From an uncultured Oscillochloris sp. (lineage in GTDB: Bacteria > Chloroflexota > Chloroflexia > Chloroflexales > Chloroflexaceae): a DNA stretch of 41,336 bases. Position 1 is the first letter of the stretch, and every line of letters starts with the position of its first letter. The stretch covers positions 1 through 41,336 of the forward strand of contig CAISPW010000060.1 in assembly GCA_903887465.1 (NCBI GenBank), written 5' to 3'. Below the pieces are notes generated by a model that worked only from the letters and a program-made list of their open reading frames with translations, had not been told where the DNA came from and searched no databases. Made by a program: the position numbers and the translations under genes. Positions 7,094 through 14,473 of the stretch are shown piece by piece.

Positions 7094-8206
7094 TCACGTT
7101 AGGAACCTACGGCCCCCAAGCCCCTGCGCCAGATTGGCGAAGAGCGCGTCGTAGCGCGGGGCGGCGCGGGGCCAGCCGTAGGGCGCGGCCAGCGCGCGCC
7201 AGGTGTCGCCGCCGGTGCCGGTGTCGGCGAGCGCGCCCAGAAGCAAGCTGACCATGCCCGCGTCGTCATCGTAGAGATGACTGGAGTGAAGGTCGGCGGG
7301 GATGAGGTGGGGATAGTTGAGGCGACGGGGCAGGATCGGCGCGCAGCCGCAGGCCATGGCCTCAACCACGCCGATGCCGAAGAATTCCTGAATGGCGGTG
7401 CTGACCACAATCGTGGATCGGCGCAGGAGGCGGGCGTACTCGGCCTGCTCGGCGGCGTAGCCCCAGTGGAGGCTGCGGGCGGCCCAGCGCTCGCGGGCGG
7501 CGGCAAAGGCCGGGGCGTGCGGGTCGATATGCTCGCCGGCGATGATCAGCCGAAAGCTGGCACCGCGCACCTCCAGAGCCTCCAGGCCAGCGAAGAATGC
7601 CTCGGGCTGCTTATCGTACTCCCAGCGCGAGTTCCAGAGGATCACCGGCGATCCGCCGTCGGCCTCGGTCGGCCCCCCCAGACGCTCCAGGTCAATGCCG
7701 GGGGCCAGCACGTGGGCCTTCGCGGCGATCTCGCCTACCGTCTGGAGTTCCTGGTAATCGTGGTAGCGGGCGAGCATCGCGGGCAGGGCGGCGAGAAACG
7801 CGCTCCGGTGGAAGTCTGAGTTAAAGATCACCGCATCGGCGCACAGAGCCGAGGTGTAGTTGACCCAGGCGAAGCTGAGGTCGCGCGTGCGACCGGGCGG
7901 CAGGGGGTAGGTGAGTTGGTTCTCGTGGAAGTAGACAGCGGCGGGCACGCCGCCGAAGATGTCGGCGCTGAGGGCGCGGAACGCCGCAAGGTCAAGCATA
8001 TCGCTGGCAATGATCAGGTCGGGGCGGAGATTGGCGGCGCGGGCCATGCGGGCCAGGCTGACGGCACCGCCGCGCATGCGCCAGCGCCAGCCGCCGGAGA
8101 TCGGCAGGCTAAGTAGCGTCACCCGATGGTGGCTGCGGGCGGCGTAGCCGGCGGCCACCGCCGCGTGTGACCCGCCGTGGAAGGGGTCGAGCCAGAGGAT
8201 GTGCAT
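7094..8206 (-). CDS. QTMAN-like glycosyltransferase (tRNA-queuosine mannosyltransferase family, DUF3524)
   Basis: The 370-residue GT-B glycosyltransferase begins MHILWLDPFHGGSHAA, the hallmark N-terminus of the DUF3524/GTDC1 family. The animal member of that family adds mannose to queuosine in tRNA-Asp. The first domain includes YFHENQLTYP and the Asn-rich acceptor region VIFNSDFHR. The second has the donor-site elements LWNSRWEYDKQPE and a C-terminal EFFGIGVVEAMACGCAPILP (E-x7-E) motif. The family assignment is firm; tRNA as substrate in this bacterium is an inference. The ATG at 8206 is the first Met of the conserved N-terminus; the upstream open frame is family I repeat DNA. A TACAAT box lies about 30 nt before it. 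Confidence 0.85.
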   Translation of the reverse strand: MHILWLDPFHGGSHAAVAAGYAARSHHRVTLLSLPISGGWRWRMRGGAVSLARMARAANLRPDLIIASDMLDLAAFRALSADIFGGVPAAVYFHENQLTYPLPPGRTRDLSFAWVNYTSALCADAVIFNSDFHRSAFLAALPAMLARYHDYQELQTVGEIAAKAHVLAPGIDLERLGGPTEADGGSPVILWNSRWEYDKQPEAFFAGLEALEVRGASFRLIIAGEHIDPHAPAFAAARERWAARSLHWGYAAEQAEYARLLRRSTIVVSTAIQEFFGIGVVEAMACGCAPILPRRLNYPHLIPADLHSSHLYDDDAGMVSLLLGALADTGTGGDTWRALAAPYGWPRAAPRYDALFANLAQGLGGRRFLT

Positions 8207-8276
8207 TCTGTTCACCAGTTGCCATAACCGCACGATGATTGTACCATTCCCCCCAAGCAATGAGGAGGGTTCCCCC

Positions 8277-8395
8277 AGGGCGGTTGCAACGTCACCTCCG
8301 AGAGATCTTTTTCGGTTGAGTTTAGCGGCTTTGCCGCCAAAACTCAACCAAGAGCGCGATCTGGGGCGCAGCCCCAAGGGCGTTGCATCAGCCCT
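8277..8395 (-). repeat. Family I palindromic element, complete short copy (reverse orientation)
   Basis: On the minus strand it reads AGGGCTGATGCAACG (ends at 8395), then TTGGGGCTGCGCCCCA, then a central hairpin GGTTGAGTTT...AAACTCAACC, then AAAGATCTC, then CGTTGCAACCGCCCT. The two ends are imperfect inverted repeats of each other. It occupies the divergent gap between the glycosyltransferase and the crotonase gene. Confidence 0.8.
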
Positions 8396-8438
8396 GAGGG
8401 GATCCCCTTCTTAAATTCCATAGCCAGAGGAGGTATTG

Positions 8439-9230
8439 ATGAGCGATGTCGTAGACACACAGGCGTACGAGCATATTTTGGTGGAGCGCGAGGGCCGGGT
8501 GGCTTTCGTGACGATGAACCGACCGCAGCGGCGCAACGCGCTCTCGCTTGCGCATATGCAGGAGCTGACGGCGTGCTTTAAAAAGATCGGTACACGGCGA
8601 GATGCGGGCGTGGTTGTGCTGCGCGGCGGCGGCCCGGCCTTCTGCGCTGGCCACGATCTGAGCGAGATGACCGGGCAGACGCCCGAATTCTACCGCCAGT
8701 TGTTCGACGCCTGCGCCGTATTGATGGAGACGATCCAGTCTATCCCGCAGCCGGTGATCGCCCAGGTCCACGGGGTGGCCACGGCGGCCGGCTGCCAACT
8801 GGCCGCCACCTGCGACTTGGTGGTGGCCGCGTCGAGCGCGCGCTTCGCCACGCCGGGGGTGAAGATCGGGCTGTTCTGCTCGACGCCGATGGTGGCCCTG
8901 AGCCGGGCGGTGCCGGCGAAGCTGGCCATGGAGATGTTGCTCACCGGCGAGCTCGTCTCGGCCCAGGCGATGCACGCGGCGGGGATGGTGAACCGGGTGG
9001 TGCCCGCCGACCAGCTGGCGGAGGTCTCGCGCGCGCTGGCCGAGCAGATTGTCGCCGCCAGCCCCACGGTGGTGGGCCTGGGTAAGCAGGCGTTCTACCA
9101 TCAGATAAGCATGCCGCAGCACGAGGCATACGCCTACGCCAAGGAGGTAATGGCGTTTAACGCGACGCTTCCCGACGCGCAGGAGGGGATCGGTGCCTTT
9201 CTGGAGAAGCGCCCGCCCCGGTGGACGTAG
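8439..9230 (+). CDS. Enoyl-CoA hydratase/isomerase family protein (ECHDC3-like)
   Basis: The 263-residue crotonase-fold protein has the first oxyanion-hole segment AFCAGHDLSEM (about 71-81). The second is HGVATAAGCQLAATCDLVVA, where the usual G-x-G-G-G becomes A-A-G-C. Its segment GLFCSTPMVALSRAVP closely matches the ECHDC3/mitochondrial enoyl-CoA hydratase domain 3 group. That group lacks the standard catalytic glutamates, so true hydratase activity is doubtful. It probably binds an acyl-CoA in the cytosol. An AGAGGAGG Shine-Dalgarno (8426-8433) stands 5 nt before the ATG at 8439. It ends in a strong hairpin shared with the converging helicase gene. Confidence 0.88.
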   Translation: MSDVVDTQAYEHILVEREGRVAFVTMNRPQRRNALSLAHMQELTACFKKIGTRRDAGVVVLRGGGPAFCAGHDLSEMTGQTPEFYRQLFDACAVLMETIQSIPQPVIAQVHGVATAAGCQLAATCDLVVAASSARFATPGVKIGLFCSTPMVALSRAVPAKLAMEMLLTGELVSAQAMHAAGMVNRVVPADQLAEVSRALAEQIVAASPTVVGLGKQAFYHQISMPQHEAYAYAKEVMAFNATLPDAQEGIGAFLEKRPPRWT

Positions 9231-9238
9231 CGGCAAAT

Positions 9239-9275
9239 GCATTGGGGGCGGGCGCAGCGCGTCCGCCCCCAATGC
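9239..9275. terminator. Bidirectional hairpin terminator between crotonase and helicase genes
   Basis: GCATTGGGGGCGG pairs perfectly with CCGCCCCCAATGC around an 11-nt loop. TTTG follows on the plus strand. It fills the 52-bp convergent gap. Confidence 0.75.
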
Positions 9276-9282
9276 TTTGCCC

Positions 9283-11964
9283 CTACGCAGGGTGATCGTG
9301 ACGCCGTATCGCCAGGGGCGGATCGTCGCCGTGGGGTGGGCCGTTGTCTTCCCAGGGGTGGCCGAGGGCGGCGGCGATACGGCTCATCCAGCTCTCGTTG
9401 CGCTTCTTGAGGGCCGGCCCGCTGAGCAGCAGGTAGTCTTGGGCGCGGGTGAGGGCCACGTAGAGCAGGCGCTCGGACTCGGCGCGCTCCATTTGGGACT
9501 CGACGCGGCGGGCCAGGAGCATGGCCGTGGATGCGCGATCCTCGTCGTCGGGGTCGCGCACTTTGAGGGCCAGTCCGTAGGGCTGGCGGGCCAGCCAGCG
9601 CGCGCGGGCGGGCGGCGGAGTGCGCCCGAGGTCGGGCAGGGCCACCAGGGGGAACTCCAGGCCCTTGCTGCGGTGGATGGTCATCAGCCGCACGCTGCCG
9701 TGACCCTCCAGGGGTGCCTCGCCCTCGCGGGTCTCGGCGCGCAGCAGTTGGTCGAGGTACTCGCGGAAGGCGCGCAGTCCACGTGCACCGCTCATCCGGG
9801 CCGCCGCCACCAGCTTCTCCACATTCACCCGCCGCCGCTCGCCATCATCCAGCCCGCTGACGGTGGCCAGGTAGCCGGTATGCTCCAGGGCCGTGCGCAG
9901 CAACTCGGCGACCGTCGCCTGCCCGCGCATGGCCCGCAGCTCGGCAAGCACCTCGCGAGCAAAGCCGAGTGGGGTACGGCTTGGGAACGACGTATTTCCC
10001 TCTGCTGGCAGAAGTTCGGCGAGCGCTTGTCCCGCCCCGAAAAAACCTTTCCCCATCGCCTCAGTCGGATGGGACGCGAGCCGCAAGCCGATGATCGTCG
10101 CGTCGTCCAGGGCGAAGAGCGGCGAGCGCAGCGCGCCCACCAGGGCCAGATCGTCGCTGGGGTCGTCGATGACGCGCAGCAGGTGGATGAGATCCTGCAC
10201 CTCGTTGCGCCCGTAGTAGCCACGGCCCGCCGTGGTCAGGAAGGGGACACCCTGGGCGCGCAGGGCGGCCTCGAAGGGCTCGAAGGCGCTGGAGGCCCGG
10301 AAGAGCATGGCGACATCGCCGTAGGTCGGGCGTCGCCAGCATGCCTCCTTGCGGTCGTAGATGATCGGATGGGTGGATCCCTCCACGATCTCCACAAGGC
10401 GACGGGCCAGCAGCTTAGCCTCCGCGACGCGGCGGTCTGCGGCCCGGTCTTCCCCCTCGGCCACGTGCAGCTCGACGCTGATCGGATGGGGCGATGCCGT
10501 ACGGCTGGGATGCAACGGCTCGAAGGGGATCTCAAATGGCTGGAGTGGCGCGGATCGCGCAAAGACATGCGCGCCGACATGGTTGACCCAGCCGATGATG
10601 TCGGGGTGGCTGCGGAACGAAGAGTCAAGGCGGATGCGTTGGCCACCCCAGCGCGCTACGATGTCGCGCTCGACCTGCTGGAAGACGCTCACGTCGGCAC
10701 CGCGAAAGCGGTAGATCGACTGCTTGCCGTCGCCGACCACAAAGAGCTCGGCGGGCGGCCCGTCGTCGGCGGGCGGCTCCAGGCCAGCCAGGGCGTAGAT
10801 GATCGCCCGCTGGGCCGCGTTGGTGTCCTGGAATTCGTCCACCATAATCGCGTGCAGTTCGGCCCGCCAGCGCCGACGCACCAGCGGGTGGCGCTCCAGC
10901 AGATCGCGGGCCATGGCCTCAAGGTCGTCGAAGTCGAGGGCATCGGCTCGGCCCTTGATGGCGGCGTAGCGCGCGCGGGCCATGTCGTAGAGGTCGCGCA
11001 GGGCGATGGAGGTTTCGGCGGCGCGCTGCTCAAGCTCCGCCACCGGCACAAAGCTGAGGATGTCGGCGGCGGCGCGGTAGGACTCGCGCAGCACGGTGAG
11101 CGCGTCCTTGGCGCTGCGCAGGCTATCCTCGGAGGGCCAGAGCTTTTTGCTGCCCACATTCAGCTTGATCTCGTTGATCCGCGTGAAGTCGGGCATCACG
11201 TTGGTAGAACATATGGCGAGCCATGCGGCCACGGCGATCACCTGGACGGCGAGCTTGTCGGCGGCGGGGGCGACCGGGGCCAGAGCGAAGATGGTATCAG
11301 CCGCCGCGCGCCAGGCCGCGCCGCCGACAAGCTCTGCCAGGGCTGAGTTCTGAGCTCGCCCGAGATCATCGCGCCAGCGGGCGCGGAGCGAATCTGCATC
11401 TGCGGGCAATGACTTCAGTGCGGCGCGCACCTCGCCGCCGCCGCGCAGCAACTCGGCCAGGGCGACACGCAGTTCGACCGGGCCAAACTCGTCGAGCAGC
11501 GTGAGATAATGCGGGGGAGGCGAATCCTCCCCAGCCCCCACCACGTCCCGCAGCGCCTCGTCCACACTGTCGGCGCGCATGATCCCGGACTCAACCTCAT
11601 CGAGAATGCGAAAGCGCGGGTCGAGGCCGGTCTCGCCGGGGTGGGCGCGCAGCAGATCGGCGCAGAAGCTATGGATGGTGCCGATGCGGGCCGACTCAAC
11701 GGCGGCGCGCAGTTCCTCCCAGAGACCCGCGCGGGCCTGGCGGGCGCGGGCCTCAACCTCGTCGCGGACGCGCTCGCGCATCTCGCGGGCGGCCTTCTCA
11801 GTGAACGTGATCGCCAGGATGGCGTCGGGCGGAATGTCGCCGGCGCTGATCAATCGCACGTAGCGCTCGACAAGAACGCGAGTTTTTCCGCTGCCGGCAC
11901 CGGCGGAGACGACGAGGCTGCCGGGGGTATGGATGGCGCGATGCTGGTCATCGGTAAGGTTCAT
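9283..11964 (-). CDS. UvrD/RecB-type superfamily 1A helicase (AddA-like, no nuclease domain)
   Basis: The 893-residue protein has the full set of SF1A helicase motifs. These are Walker A SAGAGSGKT at 20-28, TFTEKAAREM, IGTIHSFC, DEAD-type VDEFQDTN, GDGKQSIYRFRGAD, VRLMTIHRSKGLEFP and LLYVALTRAQDYLLLSG. The order and the HRSKGLEFP motif place it with AddA/RecB. It stops about 300 residues short of AddA, without the C-terminal D-E-K nuclease domain, so a separate AddB/Cas4-like nuclease would be needed for end resection. None is in the window. A segment near residues 640-665 is encoded by DNA resembling the repeat at 29560-29603 and may be an insertion. No Shine-Dalgarno precedes the ATG at 11964. 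Confidence 0.88.
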   Translation of the reverse strand: MNLTDDQHRAIHTPGSLVVSAGAGSGKTRVLVERYVRLISAGDIPPDAILAITFTEKAAREMRERVRDEVEARARQARAGLWEELRAAVESARIGTIHSFCADLLRAHPGETGLDPRFRILDEVESGIMRADSVDEALRDVVGAGEDSPPPHYLTLLDEFGPVELRVALAELLRGGGEVRAALKSLPADADSLRARWRDDLGRAQNSALAELVGGAAWRAAADTIFALAPVAPAADKLAVQVIAVAAWLAICSTNVMPDFTRINEIKLNVGSKKLWPSEDSLRSAKDALTVLRESYRAAADILSFVPVAELEQRAAETSIALRDLYDMARARYAAIKGRADALDFDDLEAMARDLLERHPLVRRRWRAELHAIMVDEFQDTNAAQRAIIYALAGLEPPADDGPPAELFVVGDGKQSIYRFRGADVSVFQQVERDIVARWGGQRIRLDSSFRSHPDIIGWVNHVGAHVFARSAPLQPFEIPFEPLHPSRTASPHPISVELHVAEGEDRAADRRVAEAKLLARRLVEIVEGSTHPIIYDRKEACWRRPTYGDVAMLFRASSAFEPFEAALRAQGVPFLTTAGRGYYGRNEVQDLIHLLRVIDDPSDDLALVGALRSPLFALDDATIIGLRLASHPTEAMGKGFFGAGQALAELLPAEGNTSFPSRTPLGFAREVLAELRAMRGQATVAELLRTALEHTGYLATVSGLDDGERRRVNVEKLVAAARMSGARGLRAFREYLDQLLRAETREGEAPLEGHGSVRLMTIHRSKGLEFPLVALPDLGRTPPPARARWLARQPYGLALKVRDPDDEDRASTAMLLARRVESQMERAESERLLYVALTRAQDYLLLSGPALKKRNESWMSRIAAALGHPWEDNGPPHGDDPPLAIRRHDHPA

Positions 11965-11975
11965 TTTTTATACAC

Positions 11976-12032
11976 GTAGGGGCGCAGCATTTGGATGGAC
12001 ACTCTGCGCCCATCCAAAAGCTGCGCCCCTAC
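11976..12032. terminator. Family IV hairpin between helicase and LIM-peptidase genes
   Basis: GTAGGGGCGCAGC and its exact complement GCTGCGCCCCTAC enclose a second arm pair, TTTGGATGG/CCATCCAAA. Both flanking genes run leftward, so it should end the LIM-peptidase transcript before the helicase gene. It overlaps the last codons of the peptidase gene by a few bases. Confidence 0.65.
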
Positions 12033-12733
12033 TCGGCACGTTTGATATGTTCGATCACACCCGGTGCGCCGAGGCGCAGCTCAAGGCCAAGGAGTTGCTC
12101 AAGGGCGGGGCGATAGGGGTGGGGCGCGTTGAGCATGCGCTGGGCGGCTAGTCCGCAGCCGATCCAGCGCAAATGGTGGTAGGCCACCCACTCGGCAAAA
12201 CCCTCGCGCAGCACGGGGTCGCGCAGGAGCGGGCAGCGCTCGCCCTGCCAGGCGTGGGTGTACTCGTGGGCCACGGTGGTACGAAAGCCAAGCTTGGGCA
12301 GCCCGTAGAGCATGTAGATCGTGCGCAGGTGGCCGACACGCTGGTAGAGGCCCAGCGTGCTATGGCCCTCAGGTGGACTGTCGCCGCCCTGCGCGCGGAT
12401 GCCCTCCATCGTGGGCGCGTCCACCAGACGAAAGTCGACGCCGACATTCAGGCCCATGTTGAACTGTCCCACCACCGCAGCCACCGTCTCAGCGTAGATC
12501 CGCTTGGCCTCGTTCGGGTCGTACACGGCGGTGGCGTGGCAACTGGCGCACTGGAGCCGCCCATCGTGCAGGCGCCAGTGCCGGTCGCCCAGAGGCGCGC
12601 CGCAGGTGGCGCAGCGCTGGCGGGTGGCGATGCAGCCGGGGCAGTAGCGGTCGGGCCGGTCGATCAGCGTGTAGTAACCGCCGTCGAGAGTCCCGCCGCA
12701 GCTCGCGCAGGTTGTCAGATCGGGACGTGACAT
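12029..12733 (-). CDS. LIM-like zinc domain plus DA1-like metallopeptidase
   Basis: The 234-residue protein combines two parts. An N-terminal double zinc finger uses C9/C12, C31/C34, C41/C44 and C62/C65, which has LIM-domain spacing. The C-terminal part is a gluzincin-type protease domain with HEYTH at 156-160 and a downstream E (E177 or E181 in REGFAEWVAY). This LIM-HExxH order is that of plant DA1 peptidases (protein DA1-like family), here in minimal form without ubiquitin-interacting motifs. The predicted activity is zinc-dependent cytosolic proteolysis; the substrate is unknown. No signal peptide is present. The start codon directly follows a TATAGT box (12745-12740), so the mRNA is probably leaderless. 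Confidence 0.75.
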   Translation of the reverse strand: MSRPDLTTCASCGGTLDGGYYTLIDRPDRYCPGCIATRQRCATCGAPLGDRHWRLHDGRLQCASCHATAVYDPNEAKRIYAETVAAVVGQFNMGLNVGVDFRLVDAPTMEGIRAQGGDSPPEGHSTLGLYQRVGHLRTIYMLYGLPKLGFRTTVAHEYTHAWQGERCPLLRDPVLREGFAEWVAYHHLRWIGCGLAAQRMLNAPHPYRPALEQLLGLELRLGAPGVIEHIKRAE

Positions 12734-12739
12734 GGGTAT

Positions 12740-12745
12740 ACTATA
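12740..12745 (-). promoter_or_regulatory. -10 box directly before the LIM-peptidase start (leaderless)
   Basis: On the minus strand TATAGT ends 6 nt before the ATG at 12733, placing the expected transcription start on the A of ATG. The -35 region is poor and there is no Shine-Dalgarno. Confidence 0.5.
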
Positions 12746-12820
12746 CCTTGGGATGCGGGGCTTTGGATCGCGAAGGTTTGTACAGACATTATGACATCAT
12801 ATTCGGGCAAGGATCGCGCG

Positions 12821-13471
12821 ATGCGCTTTGAGGTTGCCCCGCTCGATGCGTATGCGAGTCGAGTCACCAGCGGGCTAGCCTACCTGGGCGGGCTGCTGAT
12901 GCTGCCGCTGCTCTTCGCCTACCTAGCCAACCTGCGCTGGGGCGGCCTGCTTATCCCGCCGGCCCTGGCCCTGCCCCTGGCAATCTTCCTGTTGCTCAAC
13001 TACGCCGCCCAGCCCAGCGCCTACATAATCGAGGATGTCGCCCTGGTGGTGCGGCGGCGCTGGTGGCGGGCGCTGCGTGTCCCGCTGGACGTGATCAGCG
13101 GGGCATCGGCGGCCACCTACCTGTCCGACGTGCCCCGCCACGGGCTGCGCTTCGCCTTCAACCCCGGCGTCTTCGGCTACCTCGGCCCGTTCCGCCTCGC
13201 CCCCTATGGCGAGACGTTCTTCCTGGCCACCAACCGGGAGCGCCTTGTGTCGGTGGCCCGCCTGGGCCGCCCGCCCCTGATCCTCAGCCCGGCCCGCCCG
13301 CGCGAGTTTGTCGAAGCCCTCAACGACCGGCGTACCCAGGCGGCCATGCGCGAGCTTATCGCTATTTCTGGCGGGGGCTTGGGGGCCGCAGACCCCCGAA
13401 AAGAAACCTTCATTGCCTCCGCAACTCGGTACAGATTTCCAAAAAGCGACGCGAGGTGTCGTGGTCTGTAA
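12821..13471 (+). CDS. Small membrane protein with PH-like domain; C-terminus from repeat DNA
   Basis: The protein has 216 residues from the ATG at 12821, which has AAGGA 7 nt upstream; an ATG at 12791 is also possible. It has two transmembrane helices near the N-terminus (about 20-37 and 45-62), then a beta-rich cytosolic part (about 68-170). That part reads YIIEDVALVVRRRWWRALRVPLDVIS and resembles bacterial PH (bPH) domains. From residue 184 (GGGLGAADPRKETF) the reading frame runs through a family II repeat fragment starting at 13370 and on to a chance stop. The native C-terminus was therefore probably replaced by an insertion. The function is unknown. It is divergent from the LIM-peptidase gene. 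Confidence 0.65.
   Translation: MRFEVAPLDAYASRVTSGLAYLGGLLMLPLLFAYLANLRWGGLLIPPALALPLAIFLLLNYAAQPSAYIIEDVALVVRRRWWRALRVPLDVISGASAATYLSDVPRHGLRFAFNPGVFGYLGPFRLAPYGETFFLATNRERLVSVARLGRPPLILSPARPREFVEALNDRRTQAAMRELIAISGGGLGAADPRKETFIASATRYRFPKSDARCRGL
13368..13410 (+). repeat. Family II fragment inside a coding region
   Basis: GGCGGGGGCTTGGGGGCCGC followed by AGACCCCCGAAAAGAAACCTT matches the left half of the family II copies at 6955-7000 and, reversed, 19240-19280. It is read in frame by the PH-like gene. Confidence 0.75.
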
Positions 13472-13490
13472 GGCAATTTCTGGAGCGCCA

Positions 13491-13543
13491 AGCGATCTCT
13501 TGGAGGTGGCAAAGCCATCTCCAAACCCCCGCCGGGAGCGGCG
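13491..13543 (+). repeat. Family I-like fragment
   Basis: GATCTCTTGGAGGTGG, then CCATCTCCAAACCCCCGCCGG corresponds to the right-middle module of family I (the GGTGG/CCACC hairpin plus AAACCCCCGCCGG). The terminal TTGCAACCGCCCT is missing. It lies between the PH-like gene and the promoter of the SufR-like regulator; the gap 13472-13592 has no gene. Confidence 0.6.
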
Positions 13544-13592
13544 CGGCCACAGCGCTGCTGCGCCCCAATCCCCTTAGGCGCAGTGCAATTCC

Positions 13593-13622
13593 TTGACACC
13601 GCGAGAATCGACGTGCTATACT
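13593..13622 (+). promoter_or_regulatory. Promoter of the SufR-like regulator
   Basis: TTGACA (13593-13598) and TATACT (13617-13622) are 18 bp apart, with TGC making an extended -10. The expected start is about 13629, which is a GTG in frame with the regulator. The mRNA is therefore probably leaderless, and a start at 13593 is impossible. Confidence 0.75.
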
Positions 13623-13628
13623 CCGCAT

Positions 13629-14309
13629 GTGGCGATTACGATAGTAAATACTAATGAAACGGCTCTCTGCCGCGCTATGAGCATCGATCGCAAAGAGCAG
13701 GGCACCACTCGCCAGAGCATCTTGCAGCTCCTACGCCGACACGGACAGATGACCGCCCAGGAGTTGAGCGACGCGCTGTGCATTGGTGCAGTCGGGGTAC
13801 GCCAGCACCTCGCCATGCTTGACCGCGACGGGCTCGTGCAGATCGCCGGGCTGCGGCGCAGCGTCGGGCGACCGAGCCATCTGTACATGCTCACTGCCGA
13901 GGCCGAGGAACGCTTCCCTAAGCGCTACGACCGCATCGCCCTCGACCTGATCAGTTTTGTGGCGGAGTCGGGCGGATCCTCCGCCGTCGAGGCGATCTTC
14001 ACCCGTCGGCGCGAGATGCTGGCCCTCGCTATGCGTCCGCGCCTGGTCGGTCGCCCGCGCGCCGAGCAGGTGGCGGCCCTGGCGGCGATCCTCGTTGAGC
14101 AGGGCTACATGTGCGAGTACGAGCAGCTGACCGACGGGTCGTTTATGCTCACCGAGTATAATTGCCCGGTTGACTGCATCGCTCGCCAGCACCCGCAGCT
14201 CTGCTCCCAGGAGATCCGGCTCTACGAGGATCTGATCGGCGCACCGATTGTGCGTGAGGCTACCATCGCTCAGGGCGGCCACTGCTGTCGCTACCACATC
14301 CCCGCCTGA
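13629..14309 (+). CDS. SufR-like HTH regulator with C-terminal cysteine cluster
   Basis: The protein has 226 residues from the leaderless GTG at 13629; an ATG at 13677 without Shine-Dalgarno is the alternative. An N-terminal winged HTH (TRQSILQLLRRHGQMTAQELSDALCIGAVGVRQHL) is followed by GRPSHLYMLTAEAEERFPKRYD, the usual wing and linker of the SufR/DeoR-like ArsR-type group. The C-terminus has the cysteine set C-x3-C-x8-C-x26-CC, similar in place to the [4Fe-4S]-binding cysteines of cyanobacterial SufR. It is therefore probably an Fe-S or redox-sensing repressor. sodA lies 164 bp downstream on the same strand, suggesting oxidative-stress control. No suf genes are in the window. Confidence 0.75.
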   Translation: MAITIVNTNETALCRAMSIDRKEQGTTRQSILQLLRRHGQMTAQELSDALCIGAVGVRQHLAMLDRDGLVQIAGLRRSVGRPSHLYMLTAEAEERFPKRYDRIALDLISFVAESGGSSAVEAIFTRRREMLALAMRPRLVGRPRAEQVAALAAILVEQGYMCEYEQLTDGSFMLTEYNCPVDCIARQHPQLCSQEIRLYEDLIGAPIVREATIAQGGHCCRYHIPA

Positions 14310-14338
14310 TGGGATCTCGTGCTTGTGCACGCATCAAA

Positions 14339-14443
14339 TTTGGGGCTGTCGCCCTAAAAACTCCTCATAGAGTTGGTTGAAATTGCCAGCTTCGCTGGCA
14401 GTTTCAACCAACTCTATGATCAATATCGGGGGCTTGCGGCCCC
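14339..14443 (+). promoter_or_regulatory. Three-hairpin leader (family III) upstream of sodA
   Basis: Hairpin A is TTTGGGGC/GCCCTAAA (14339-14358). Hairpin B (14365-14419) has outer arms TCATAGAGTTGG/CCAACTCTATGA around the core TGAAATTGCCAGC-TTC-GCTGGCAGTTTCA. Hairpin C is GGGGC-TTGCG-GCCCC (14429-14443). The sodA Shine-Dalgarno follows 17 nt later. The same order, spacing and orientation occur before the kinase gene (26091-25985). It could be a cis-acting RNA leader or a mobile palindrome; the placement favours a leader, but this is inference. Confidence 0.7.
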
Positions 14444-14473
14444 ACTTCTGCGTATGAATAAAGGAGAACACTC

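Noticed and set aside
8207-8377. Longer N-terminus for the QTMAN-like protein
   Set aside because: The upstream in-frame stretch lies in the family I element. The family start motif coincides with the ATG at 8206.
9193-11346. 717-codon plus-strand ORF antisense to the helicase
   Set aside because: The minus strand encodes all SF1 helicase motifs in order. The antisense frame is long only because of high GC and lacks any recognisable domain.
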